From positions 1-29,153 of IMG/VR virus record IMGVR_UViG_3300007960_008811: 29,153 nt of DNA. One strand, written 5' to 3'. Under the pieces are notes generated by a model. That model had not been told where the DNA came from and did no database searches. It saw only the letters and a list, made by a program, of their open reading frames with translations. The position numbers and the translations under genes are program-made. Shown here in pieces: positions 14,952 to 21,756 of this stretch (positions are counted from its first letter, which is position 1; every line of letters begins with the position of its first letter). Source of the stretch: a virus.

Positions 14952-15771
14952 ATAATAATTGTTTTAAAGTTTTCCTAATTCTTGTTAAATTTTTATCTTG
15001 ATCTATATAATTTTTTATCTCTATCGGAAGAGATTCCTGGTAATTAGATCCACCTTTTCTAACAAACAGTTTGTTGTTATCTTTTATATCTTTGGTGTAA
15101 TTTTGTTTTTCACGTTTCTGTGCAATATCGAACTTGTTTTCGTTAATGGATTTTTCCAGCAATTCTGGATCAACTCCATTTGTTGTAAATTCAATCAATT
15201 CATTCCAGCCTTGATTTTCCTTTAGATTTTCATAAGATAATATCAATTTGTTGGGGACTTTTTCTATGAGGTCTAAAGATATATCAAACCATTTGATGAT
15301 TCCTTGTAATCCGAAAGTTTTATTTTTAAACCATTCCATCATTGATAAGTTTCGTGGATTTTTTGAGCGTAGATCATCGTAATAAAAACTTATAACTGCA
15401 TCAACTGGATCTCTAAAAAGGAATATAGTGGGTTTGAAAAGATAAAAGTTTTCAAAAACAAAACTTTGTGTCTTTTGTTCAAATATTTCAAATTCTATTT
15501 TGGATATTTTATCACCCAAACTGAAGTAATCATGTGTGAAACTAACCAAAGGACAACCCTTTTTTTTCCTTGCGATCATTTTATCCATGTGTGTGCTGTT
15601 TAATCTATGGGTTTTGAATACACCATATTTGTAATGAAAATAAGATCCGAGTGTATACCTCACCCATGTGCGTCCACATTTAGGAAAACTTAAAAAGAAA
15701 AAATCTGCTTGTTTGTATTCATTTACAAGATCGTAGTATCTTCGACTAACACCAGGATTATCTATGTGCAT
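14944..15771 (-). CDS. PAPS-dependent sulfotransferase
   Basis: A 275-residue cytosolic-type sulfotransferase. FFLSFPKCGRTWVRYTLG (28-41) is the 5'-phosphosulfate loop, FLFRDPVDAVISFYYD (117-131) the 3'-phosphate binding segment with Arg120 and Ser128, and VRKGGSNY (237-244) the C-terminal R-K-G motif that closes over PAPS. It would sulfate a hydroxyl, here most likely on a glycan or lipid, given the surrounding genes. His in KTHRLN and SFTHDY are candidate catalytic bases. It is rich in A/T-ending codons and lysine/asparagine, slightly more than neighbouring genes. A 5-base gap separates it from the upstream transferase. PAPS synthesis genes are not in the window. Confidence 0.88.
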   Translation of the reverse strand: MHIDNPGVSRRYYDLVNEYKQADFFFLSFPKCGRTWVRYTLGSYFHYKYGVFKTHRLNSTHMDKMIARKKKGCPLVSFTHDYFSLGDKISKIEFEIFEQKTQSFVFENFYLFKPTIFLFRDPVDAVISFYYDDLRSKNPRNLSMMEWFKNKTFGLQGIIKWFDISLDLIEKVPNKLILSYENLKENQGWNELIEFTTNGVDPELLEKSINENKFDIAQKREKQNYTKDIKDNNKLFVRKGGSNYQESLPIEIKNYIDQDKNLTRIRKTLKQLLYV

Positions 15772-15776
15772 TCAAC

Positions 15777-16508
15777 TTACCAACCGCCATCGTCTTCTGC
15801 AATTTTTTGCTCAACGGTTTTGGTCAAAGTTGACTTGTATTCACGTTCCGCATCTCGCCATTCTTGGGCGTATGGTACATCCTGTAGATGCTCGAACCAT
15901 GGTCCACCTTCTGTGTAGTGCAACATCTTTGGTTCACCGTCTTCTGGCGATTCGTACCAGTCAGTCAACCAATTCCATTCGTGTGATATCTCGCCTATCT
16001 CATGATCTCCCAACCATACAAATCTATGATGCCACAAACCATCGTTGGTATTGAGTGCATTAAGATCTAAAAGTTTATTAGAAGGATGTTCGCAGTTCCA
16101 TAACACACAGGATGACCAATTCTTCCTTGGGTATATGGTTTGCGTTTTGCCATCCATTTTGGTTGTGGTGTTGGGTGTGTAGTCATGCTTGGCCACCATC
16201 ACCGCATAGTTGTCATTGGCTTGGTTAAACAACTCTTTGATATCTGTGAGACATAAAAAATCACAGTCAATGAACAATGCCCAACCCTTGTAACCTGTCA
16301 GCATGGGCACAAAGAAACGTGAGAATGTGAACTCTGTGGATGCTTTGGCATCAACATCACGAGTGTAAACACCAAGTTCTTTGAGTGTTGGTAATTTGAG
16401 TGGATATACTTTTACATCGGGATTGTGTTTTTGTATTGAATGTTTGGCAACTTGGTAGGCAATGTCCTCCCTTGAATCCCAGCCAACGAAAACTTTCATG
16501 TCCATCAT
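15777..16508 (-). CDS. Glycosyltransferase with DCD metal motif (GT8-like)
   Basis: A 243-residue protein starting MMDMKVFVGWDSREDIAY, whose ATG overlaps the HAD gene's TGA (ATGA). It has STEFTFSRFFVPML, GWALFIDCDFLCLTDI with the D-C-D metal site, YPRKNWSSCVLWNC and WNWLTDWY, followed by MLHYTEGGPWF. This motif set marks a widespread family of short GT8-related transferases that are abundant in marine alphaproteobacteria and their phages. The donor is unknown. It follows the HAD nucleotidase-like gene and two tRNAs and precedes the sulfotransferase in the same leftward unit. Confidence 0.85.
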   Translation of the reverse strand: MMDMKVFVGWDSREDIAYQVAKHSIQKHNPDVKVYPLKLPTLKELGVYTRDVDAKASTEFTFSRFFVPMLTGYKGWALFIDCDFLCLTDIKELFNQANDNYAVMVAKHDYTPNTTTKMDGKTQTIYPRKNWSSCVLWNCEHPSNKLLDLNALNTNDGLWHHRFVWLGDHEIGEISHEWNWLTDWYESPEDGEPKMLHYTEGGPWFEHLQDVPYAQEWRDAEREYKSTLTKTVEQKIAEDDGGW

Positions 16509-17083
16509 GTCTTGTTTATATAGTAATAGATTTGTTGCCAATTGTCAACTTTGGTAACCCTTGGATCATCCATGTAAGCGTTGAACTCGTGTTTCATCAA
16601 CACAGATTTTAATCCCATGTCCGCACCAAGCACAGCATTTGTGAATTTGTCTTCTACCCACACATAACCAGAATCCTTCCATGGCAACAGTGCTTGATCT
16701 TTGTCAGCCCCCGTGGACAAACAGATAACTTGCTCCCATACATCTCCGTACAAGTCTTGTAAATTTTGTTCTCTGAGTTTGTGGCTATATTTGTCTGTGT
16801 GCATAGAAGTGATGGCAATAAATCGCCAGCCTTCATGTCCGAGTTTTTTTATCACTTCCACAGAATCTCTCAATGGTTCGAGATATCTCATCCAAGCACT
16901 CATGTTAAAATGCCATGTGAGTGTTTTCATTTGCTCTCTGGTTCCTTCCCACCTTAAGTGAGCAGTGTACTGAGTCGGATCCTTTACTTTAATTTTGTAG
17001 TGTTGTTCTAAAAATTGATCAAAACCTTTTGCCCAATCCAGTATAACACCATCTACGTCTGTTAGTATTATTTTTTCTTTCAT
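16505..17083 (-). CDS. HAD-family phosphatase, 5'-nucleotidase-like
   Basis: A 192-residue protein. Motif I is KIILTDVDGVILDW with nucleophile Asp9 and Asp11; motif II is FIAITSMHT; motif III/IV is WKDSGYVWVEDKFTNAVLGADMGL, with the acidic E-D. This is the arrangement of small C1-cap HAD hydrolases annotated in T4-like cyanophages as 5'(3')-deoxyribonucleotidase-like, which could act in nucleotide recycling; a sugar phosphatase role cannot be excluded. The leader upstream contains a purine-rich AAAGAGAAAAA before the ATG and a G/C-rich double hairpin, which may affect its translation. Confidence 0.75.
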   Translation of the reverse strand: MKEKIILTDVDGVILDWAKGFDQFLEQHYKIKVKDPTQYTAHLRWEGTREQMKTLTWHFNMSAWMRYLEPLRDSVEVIKKLGHEGWRFIAITSMHTDKYSHKLREQNLQDLYGDVWEQVICLSTGADKDQALLPWKDSGYVWVEDKFTNAVLGADMGLKSVLMKHEFNAYMDDPRVTKVDNWQQIYYYINKT

Positions 17084-17098
17084 TTTTTCTCTTTCTAC

Positions 17099-17128
17099 GG
17101 GGGGCGCCTAGTACACCCCCCTACTAGG
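17099..17128 (-). promoter_or_regulatory. G/C-rich alternative hairpins in leader of the HAD gene
   Basis: The arms CCTAGTA (17107-17113) and TACTAGG (17122-17128) form a perfect 7-bp stem with an 8-base loop. The loop carries a C6 run (17116-17121) that is complementary to a G-run at 17099-17104 just outside the stem, so two mutually exclusive stems can form. On the transcribed minus strand this lies between the type-II tRNA and the HAD gene start, 15-45 bases upstream of its ATG. No U-tract follows, so it is not a standard terminator. It may be a processing signal, a leader switch or a transcript-end block. Confidence 0.5.
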
Positions 17129-17131
17129 ATA

Positions 17132-17218
17132 TGGTACGCCCGGTGAGACTCGAACTCACAATTGCCCAGAGGGTCACACAATCGAGTTGTGCCTGTCTAA
17201 CCATTCCAGCACTGGCGC
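17132..17218 (-). tRNA. Type-II tRNA with long variable arm, isotype uncertain
   Basis: An 87-base RNA with encoded CCA. Acceptor stem GCGCCAG pairs with CGGGCGT (G-U closing pair, one A-G mismatch), D stem CTG/CAG with loop GG, T stem GTGAG/CTCAC with loop TTCGAGT, and a variable hairpin CCC-TCT-GGG. The D arm (TGCTGGAATGGTTAGACAGG) and discriminator A look like tRNA-Leu. At canonical positions the loop is CTCGATT, giving anticodon CGA (Ser) with U at position 37 and an A-G pair at 31-39; a better-paired stem gives loop ACTCGAT, anticodon TCG (Arg). None is a Leu anticodon. It could be mis-evolving, a recoding tRNA or a decaying gene. Confidence 0.75.
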
Positions 17219-17241
17219 ACTATTATTGTAACATCTTTTTT

Positions 17242-17316
17242 TGGCATCTCCTACGGGAATCGAACCCGTGTCTTCACCGTGAAAGGGTGATGTCCTAACC
17301 GCTAGACGAAGGAGAC
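17242..17316 (-). tRNA. tRNA-Glu (anticodon TTC)
   Basis: A 75-base cloverleaf with encoded CCA. Acceptor GTCTCCT pairs with AGGAGAT (discriminator G), anticodon stem TCACC/GGTGA with loop CTTTCAC (anticodon TTC, reading GAA and GAG), T arm ACGGG-TTCGATT-CCCGT. All stems are well paired. It starts 2 bases downstream of the 88-residue gene's stop and is 23 bases from the next tRNA, so it is probably cut out of a longer leftward transcript. Confidence 0.95.
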
Positions 17317-17318
17317 AT

Positions 17319-17585
17319 CTATCTGAGTTGCACTATTTGGTAATTGGAATCGCCTTGCCAACTCAACTTAAAGTATACAACATCTTTGTCACGTGTCAAG
17401 TACATCATGTTGTAAAACGATTCACCGAGGATGTTGTTTTCTGTGAGCCACACGTCGAACTGGGATTTGATTTTAAATGCCCGACTCATGCCTTTGGGCC
17501 ATCCGCCTGGTGCGGGTATGTAGATTTTCCATTTGTATTTGGAATCGTAGTCTTTTTCTGTCTTGGGAGGTTTATTCGGATTCAT
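17319..17585 (-). CDS. Hypothetical protein, 88 aa
   Basis: A small basic protein starting MNPNKPPKTEKDYDSKYKWK, with aromatic-rich KIYIPAPGGWPKGMSRAF, FDVWLTENNI and a C-terminal VVYFKLSWQGDSNYQIVQL. No family is recognised. The strand-rich end and alternating charges suggest a compact soluble domain. Reality is supported by its position: its ATG immediately follows the upstream stop (17586), and its stop is 2 bases before the tRNA-Glu gene. Confidence 0.65.
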   Translation of the reverse strand: MNPNKPPKTEKDYDSKYKWKIYIPAPGGWPKGMSRAFKIKSQFDVWLTENNILGESFYNMMYLTRDKDVVYFKLSWQGDSNYQIVQLR

Positions 17586-18164
17586 CTACTCGATTGAACA
17601 AACCAAATGGATCCTGTCGATCTGACTGGCATTGATAGCTGTGTGCAGAGGCAAAGTGTCGGTGTGCCACCATGTGTTTGCCTGCATGTGTTTGACCTCA
17701 TCACCTATGATCATCAAACAACCTTCCGCTGTGATTATGGGATAATGCACACGGGTGTTTTCATCGTTGTGCCAACTCAAACAAGTTTTAGGTTTCATCT
17801 TCATTAATCTAATTCTGCCCAAACTTTTTCCATACTTTGTTTTTACAGAGTTGTACACTTCTTCAAACATGGTGTGTTTGAATTGACTGCACAATTGAGT
17901 GAAATCACTTTCCTTTTTTGGTTCAGCAAGTTCTGGAACTATTCTTTCCATACTACCATCATCTTTTTTAATTCTATATGAATTTGCCCAATCGTATGTG
18001 AGGCTGCCAGTTCCGTATTCATAATCATCTGGTCTTTCGGGAATGGTGTTTATACAAATGCTGTTGTTTGTATTCCAATGAATTAATTTTTTATCTAATA
18101 ATCTATTGAGATCTGAGTTTAAATCTAAAATAGGAAGATCTTTGATTGGTGTAAAGTGACTCAT
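17586..18164 (-). CDS. Aspartyl/asparaginyl beta-hydroxylase-like 2OG-Fe(II) oxygenase
   Basis: A 192-residue protein with the fold and motifs of Asp/Asn beta-hydroxylase-like oxygenases. CLSWHNDENTRVHYPI places the iron ligands at His132-x-Asp134 and the Arg that binds 2-oxoglutarate nearby; LPLHTAINASQIDRIHLV gives the distal His174 and a further Arg184. The AspH family hydroxylates protein side chains or small molecules with O2 and 2-oxoglutarate. It is the only such gene in the leftward unit; seven other 2OG-type genes sit on the other strand. It lies 12 bases downstream of the TonB receptor. Substrate unknown. Confidence 0.8.
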   Translation of the reverse strand: MSHFTPIKDLPILDLNSDLNRLLDKKLIHWNTNNSICINTIPERPDDYEYGTGSLTYDWANSYRIKKDDGSMERIVPELAEPKKESDFTQLCSQFKHTMFEEVYNSVKTKYGKSLGRIRLMKMKPKTCLSWHNDENTRVHYPIITAEGCLMIIGDEVKHMQANTWWHTDTLPLHTAINASQIDRIHLVCSIE

Positions 18165-18176
18165 TGTGCATACTTA

Positions 18177-19985
18177 TCAAAACAAATATTTGAGAGATAT
18201 GGAAAAAGTTCTTTCTGGCTGTTTGTAACCATATGGCCTTTCAAAATCTAAGTTGGTGACATTTTCTATCGATGCTTTGATCAATAAATTATCATCCACA
18301 AGATAATCAGCACCCACATTTGTGAAATGTTGATATTCTCTGTCTACGGTTGTATATGTGGTTGGATGGATGTCTCTGTGCTTGCCATAATATTGCCAAT
18401 CATACCAAATATTAAGTTTGTCGTTTATCTGATGGTCAAGTCCTATGTTTGCCTGCCACCATGGTCTCCTTGTCATTTGTGTGTTGGTAGAATCCTGCGC
18501 CGAAACATACATCAATCCTATCTTCAGTGATGAATTGTCCACTTGTGTCCTGCTAGAAAAATCCCATCCATTTATTTTCGTTTTGCCATCTGTGTCATTG
18601 GTGTATGTTGAATTTGAGTAATTAATTTGATCTGTTATTTCAGTGGTGAAGAACATGCTTTTGCTTTCGAAAGTGTACCATTTATCTTGCGTGTATGTTT
18701 TAATACCTATCTCGTATGTCACTGCTTTTTCTTCTTTGAGGTCTGGGTTACCGGTGTATCCAAAATTGTCTGCGCCATACATTTCGTACAGTGTGGGTGC
18801 TTTGTAACCTGTGCTTGTACCGGCCACCAATGTCATTATATCATTAAGTTTGTAACTACTACCCAACCTGTATGTTGACACAGGATCGTGCAAAGTATTC
18901 CAATCTCGTCTGACGCCGCCATTTATCACAAACTTGTTGTATTCCCAATCAGCATTGATGAATGTGGCATAATTTTCTGCTTTTTTGTCGACACTTGAAT
19001 TGTATGATCCTCTGTTTTCAAACTGAGCAGAATAAAATTGTAGATCAGTGCCTATTGTGTAATCTACACTGCCCACCGCATCTGTGTAACTTACCACAGT
19101 GTGTTTGTTGTCACTGTTATAATCATCTATTTCAGCACCGTTGACATATTGTCTGTCATGGACACCATAATCGGCTACCCAGTTCCAATTATTTCCTTCG
19201 TATCGCATTTGGTAAAAATAAAATTTTGCATCGCTGGTGTAATCTGCATCATCAACTCCACTGCCATCTAATTCAGTTTCTGAATTCCTGTACACTATTG
19301 TTGACTTCAACATGCCATTGTTTACAAAGTGCTCTGAATCAAAATTTAATGTTTGATAAAAATAGCCATCCTTGTCTCCACCCTTGACCACCGAGTAACC
19401 GTCCGATTCGTCTTGTGTTGCCTTGATAGAGTAACTGCTTGAGTTGTTCCACCATCCCTTGTTTACATTGATGCCTTTGGTATTGTTCGATCCATGTGTG
19501 AGTGTGGCCTCATCTGTGACTGTTGGTGCTGTGTTGATGTTGACGGCACCACCTATGGCACCACTGCCAAAAAATGTGCTCTGAGATCCTTTGTAAACAT
19601 CGATACCTATGGAATATTCTACCGGATCGATGCCAGCATCGAATAATCCATTTGTGGTTGAGTGATCAGTGATGGGCGAACCATTTATCAAAAATAATGT
19701 GTGATTAGAATTTGTTCCTCTGGTGAACACAGACGTCTGTTGTCCTTTGCCGCCTGATCGTATTGAAGTGATTGATGAATTGGTGTTTAGCACATCGCCA
19801 ATCACAAAAGAGTTTGAATTATTCTTAGGCCAAACTGTGTCAACATTTACCGTGGATGTGCTTAACCCTGTTGGATAAAGCCATTGGACGGGTATTGTTA
19901 TTTCAAGTTCTGCTTTGGCGGAAAAAGTAGATATAACTGTTGAAAAAATTAATATCAGTTTCAGTAGTGTATTTTTCAATGACAT
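18177..19985 (-). CDS. TonB-dependent outer-membrane receptor, BtuB-like
   Basis: A 602-residue outer-membrane channel for energy-driven uptake of scarce ligands. The N-terminal signal peptide is MSLKNTLLKLILIFSTVIS with cleavage likely after SAKA (about residue 25). The plug follows: VFTRGTNSNHTLFLINGSPI, IDPVEYSIGIDVYKGSQST and FFGSGAIGGAVNI are the conserved plug motifs. The rest is a beta-barrel of alternating aromatic strands ending in SLKYLF with C-terminal Phe, the Bam sorting signal. The short length (about 600) and VYKGSQS pattern resemble BtuB-type cobalamin receptors, but the ligand is unproven and no cobalamin riboswitch can fit upstream. The start overlaps the upstream membrane gene by 83 bases. 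A TonB receptor would be exceptional in a phage. Confidence 0.9.
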   Translation of the reverse strand: MSLKNTLLKLILIFSTVISTFSAKAELEITIPVQWLYPTGLSTSTVNVDTVWPKNNSNSFVIGDVLNTNSSITSIRSGGKGQQTSVFTRGTNSNHTLFLINGSPITDHSTTNGLFDAGIDPVEYSIGIDVYKGSQSTFFGSGAIGGAVNINTAPTVTDEATLTHGSNNTKGINVNKGWWNNSSSYSIKATQDESDGYSVVKGGDKDGYFYQTLNFDSEHFVNNGMLKSTIVYRNSETELDGSGVDDADYTSDAKFYFYQMRYEGNNWNWVADYGVHDRQYVNGAEIDDYNSDNKHTVVSYTDAVGSVDYTIGTDLQFYSAQFENRGSYNSSVDKKAENYATFINADWEYNKFVINGGVRRDWNTLHDPVSTYRLGSSYKLNDIMTLVAGTSTGYKAPTLYEMYGADNFGYTGNPDLKEEKAVTYEIGIKTYTQDKWYTFESKSMFFTTEITDQINYSNSTYTNDTDGKTKINGWDFSSRTQVDNSSLKIGLMYVSAQDSTNTQMTRRPWWQANIGLDHQINDKLNIWYDWQYYGKHRDIHPTTYTTVDREYQHFTNVGADYLVDDNLLIKASIENVTNLDFERPYGYKQPERTFSISLKYLF

Positions 19986-20388
19986 GTTTTAATATTATAT
20001 GAAAAATTACAGTACTTGTCAATGTGTTGACGAAGAAAGGAATGGCCGCCAAATAACAGGCCAATAAACCTTCTATGCTGTATCCATACCAACCCGAAGT
20101 CCAAACACCGAAATTAGTGATTGTAAAAAAAATCAAACTGGATATGATCGGACCTTTCTGTAGATATGCTATGACAAACAATGATGCGTACACCCATATC
20201 ATAAAATTGTGCCAACCCAAAAATACATCTGTAAACATGTAAGTCAACAGTGCTGGCAATAAAGAGTAGTGTCCACCCAAACTGAAAATCGCCAACACCG
20301 GAGTGAAGTTCGGCGGATGTGGTAAAAATCTTGAAATTAAAATTAAGAATAGTAGGAATACGTAGACATGATTAATTCTGTTCGTCAT
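19903..20388 (-). CDS. DUF6580-like integral membrane protein, putative transporter
   Basis: A 161-residue hydrophobic protein with about five membrane segments. RFLPHPPNFTPVLAIFSLGG, MFTDVFLGWH, FFTITNFGVWTSGWYGYS and CYLAAIPFFVNTL match the DUF6580 family, whose members resemble S components of ECF transporters and frequently neighbour TonB receptors. It would supply the inner-membrane step for the ligand taken up by the receptor, which follows it with an 83-base overlap. The C-terminal tail after residue 135 (KHVIEKYTTETD) is polar and longer than usual. The ATG sits where the divergent promoter's start site is predicted (leaderless). Confidence 0.8.
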   Translation of the reverse strand: MTNRINHVYVFLLFLILISRFLPHPPNFTPVLAIFSLGGHYSLLPALLTYMFTDVFLGWHNFMIWVYASLFVIAYLQKGPIISSLIFFTITNFGVWTSGWYGYSIEGLLACYLAAIPFFVNTLTSTVIFHIILKHVIEKYTTETDINFFNSYIYFFRQSRT

Positions 20389-20394
20389 AGTGTT

Positions 20395-20423
20395 ATTGTA
20401 TTAAAGTTGTGATAGTTTGTCAA
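20395..20423 (-). promoter_or_regulatory. Sigma-70 promoter for DUF6580/TonB receptor unit
   Basis: On the minus strand TTGACA (plus coordinates 20418-20423) is followed after exactly 17 bases by TACAAT (20395-20400). The expected start site, about 7 bases beyond, falls at 20388, the A of the ATG, so the transcript is predicted to be leaderless. The -35 box is only 6 bases from the -35 of the opposite promoter. Confidence 0.8.
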
Positions 20424-20429
20424 CAAATC

Positions 20430-20458
20430 TTGACAGATAGCACCTAAAATTGTATTAT
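20430..20458 (+). promoter_or_regulatory. Sigma-70 promoter for the oxygenase gene block
   Basis: TTGACA (20430-20435) and TATTAT (20453-20458) are separated by 17 bases. The start site is expected near 20465, giving a 5' leader of only about six bases before ATG 20471. It is the only clear promoter for the rightward block to the window end, where all genes then overlap or abut. Confidence 0.8.
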
Positions 20459-20470
20459 ATAAGTACCTCT

Positions 20471-21085
20471 ATGTACAGCGAACTTTTATCTTTTGGCGAT
20501 TTCATCAAGTTGGATTATTATATCGAATGCCATAAACTTTTGGCTGAGATAGAACCTTTCGAATGGCACAAGTATAATCCAAGGAAACAAATACCGAGAT
20601 ATGGATTGAGCGTCACCAGTCTAACTGGTGAGAGAGATGGTATCGATCTTGATTCTCTGTATGAATACAACAAGGAACACAACACAGAGTACACTGAATT
20701 AGATTTTAAAACAAAAACAGATGTGTACCATGCCAGCGAAGAAACAAGGAAAGCAGTTGCACCATTTGATGCACACATCTCACGCACCCACTTTCTTAAA
20801 CTTGGAGCAGGAGGATATTTTCCGGCACATCGAGATTGGAGACATTTGAATGTACAAACAAGTTTTCGAGTGTTGGTGCCGATTAAAAATTGTAATCCAC
20901 AAGACATGTATTTCATCTATGACGGCAAAATACTAAATTTTCAACACGGATTTCCTTACTTTTTGAACACCAACAAAGAACACTGCTTGTTTTCGCTTTC
21001 GGGAAACAGTATAATGTTAGTACTTAATGTAGAATGTAACAAAGAAACGTTAAATACAGTTATAGAGAGGATGGCATCAAGATGA
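20471..21085 (+). CDS. 2OG-Fe(II) oxygenase-like protein (AspH-like fold)
   Basis: A 204-residue protein starting MYSELLSFGDF at ATG 20471; the in-frame TTG at 20450 lies inside the promoter and is rejected. HFLKLGAGGYFPAHRDW holds the iron ligands His120-x-Asp122, and NKEHCLFSLSGNSIMLVLNV the distal His171; SFRVLVPI contains the Arg/hydrophobic core before it. This double-stranded beta-helix pattern is that of small Asp/Asn hydroxylase-like oxygenases common in marine phages and bacteria. First gene of the rightward block. Overlaps the desaturase by ATGA. Substrate not identifiable. Confidence 0.75.
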   Translation: MYSELLSFGDFIKLDYYIECHKLLAEIEPFEWHKYNPRKQIPRYGLSVTSLTGERDGIDLDSLYEYNKEHNTEYTELDFKTKTDVYHASEETRKAVAPFDAHISRTHFLKLGAGGYFPAHRDWRHLNVQTSFRVLVPIKNCNPQDMYFIYDGKILNFQHGFPYFLNTNKEHCLFSLSGNSIMLVLNVECNKETLNTVIERMASR

Positions 21086-21756
21086 TCGAATGGTTAATTG
21101 TAATATTCATAGGTATTTTATGGTCCCAGATTATTTCACATTGGGGAGCATCTATTCTATTACACAGACACTATTGCCACAAGCAATTTAAAGTGCCGGG
21201 GTGGTTTGAAACCATAGGTTTGGCCATGTTGATGATTGCCTGTATCAGAACGCCGATTGGTTGGATAGCATCACACAGGATGCATCATGTCCATTCAGAT
21301 ACAGAACATGATCCACACTCTCCTAAGTATGTAGGTTTTTGGAAAGTGCTGTCGACAACATGGGAAATTCCAAGGATACCGATTAGATACGCAAGAGATT
21401 TGTACAAAAATCCTAAACTTGTTTTTTGTCACAATCATTGGGGGAAAATTCTAATTGGTGCTAACATTGTTAGCTTCCTAATTCATCCATATTTTTGGGT
21501 GGCGTTTTGTGTGGTTCCTTTTATCTTTGCAAAGATAGGCTTTGGATTGCTCAACACAGTTGGTCATTCAAAAGGTCCAAGCAATGTAGCATGGCTCAAT
21601 CTTTTTATTGCTGGTGAAGGATATCATAAAAATCATCATGATAATTTTAGAAGAATCAGATTGCACAAGTGGGACACAGGCGGTTGGATTGCAGAAAAAT
21701 TTTTCAAAAACTATGGACAAAAAACAAACACTTCTAAATCAGTCGTTAGCAGTTAG
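21082..21756 (+). CDS. Fatty acid desaturase (stearoyl-CoA desaturase-type)
   Basis: A 224-residue membrane di-iron desaturase. The three His boxes are complete: HRHYCH at 28-33, HRMHH at 65-69 and YHKNHH at 181-186, with GLLNTVGH before the last. Hydrophobic helices flank the first box and lie at about 122-150. This is the delta-9 acyl desaturase family (acyl-CoA or acyl-lipid). The usual 290-330 residues are trimmed, mainly in the C-terminus. ATG overlaps the previous TGA. In this block it may desaturate a lipid or an acyl chain of a small molecule rather than bulk membrane lipid; that is inference. Confidence 0.9.
   Translation: MIEWLIVIFIGILWSQIISHWGASILLHRHYCHKQFKVPGWFETIGLAMLMIACIRTPIGWIASHRMHHVHSDTEHDPHSPKYVGFWKVLSTTWEIPRIPIRYARDLYKNPKLVFCHNHWGKILIGANIVSFLIHPYFWVAFCVVPFIFAKIGFGLLNTVGHSKGPSNVAWLNLFIAGEGYHKNHHDNFRRIRLHKWDTGGWIAEKFFKNYGQKTNTSKSVVSS

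Noticed and set aside
17097-17128. Classical H-type pseudoknot in the G/C-rich leader
   Set aside because: The loops spanning the two stems would be 0-2 bases, too short for both full stems at once; competing hairpins are more likely.
20450-20470. In-frame TTG start extending the first oxygenase gene upstream to 20450
   Set aside because: It would lie within the promoter -10 region, upstream of the predicted transcript start; ATG 20471 is the sensible start.
20389-20470. Cobalamin riboswitch upstream of the BtuB-like receptor unit
   Set aside because: The intergenic space is only about 80 bases and is filled by two promoters; no room for the about 200-base element, and the transcript appears leaderless.
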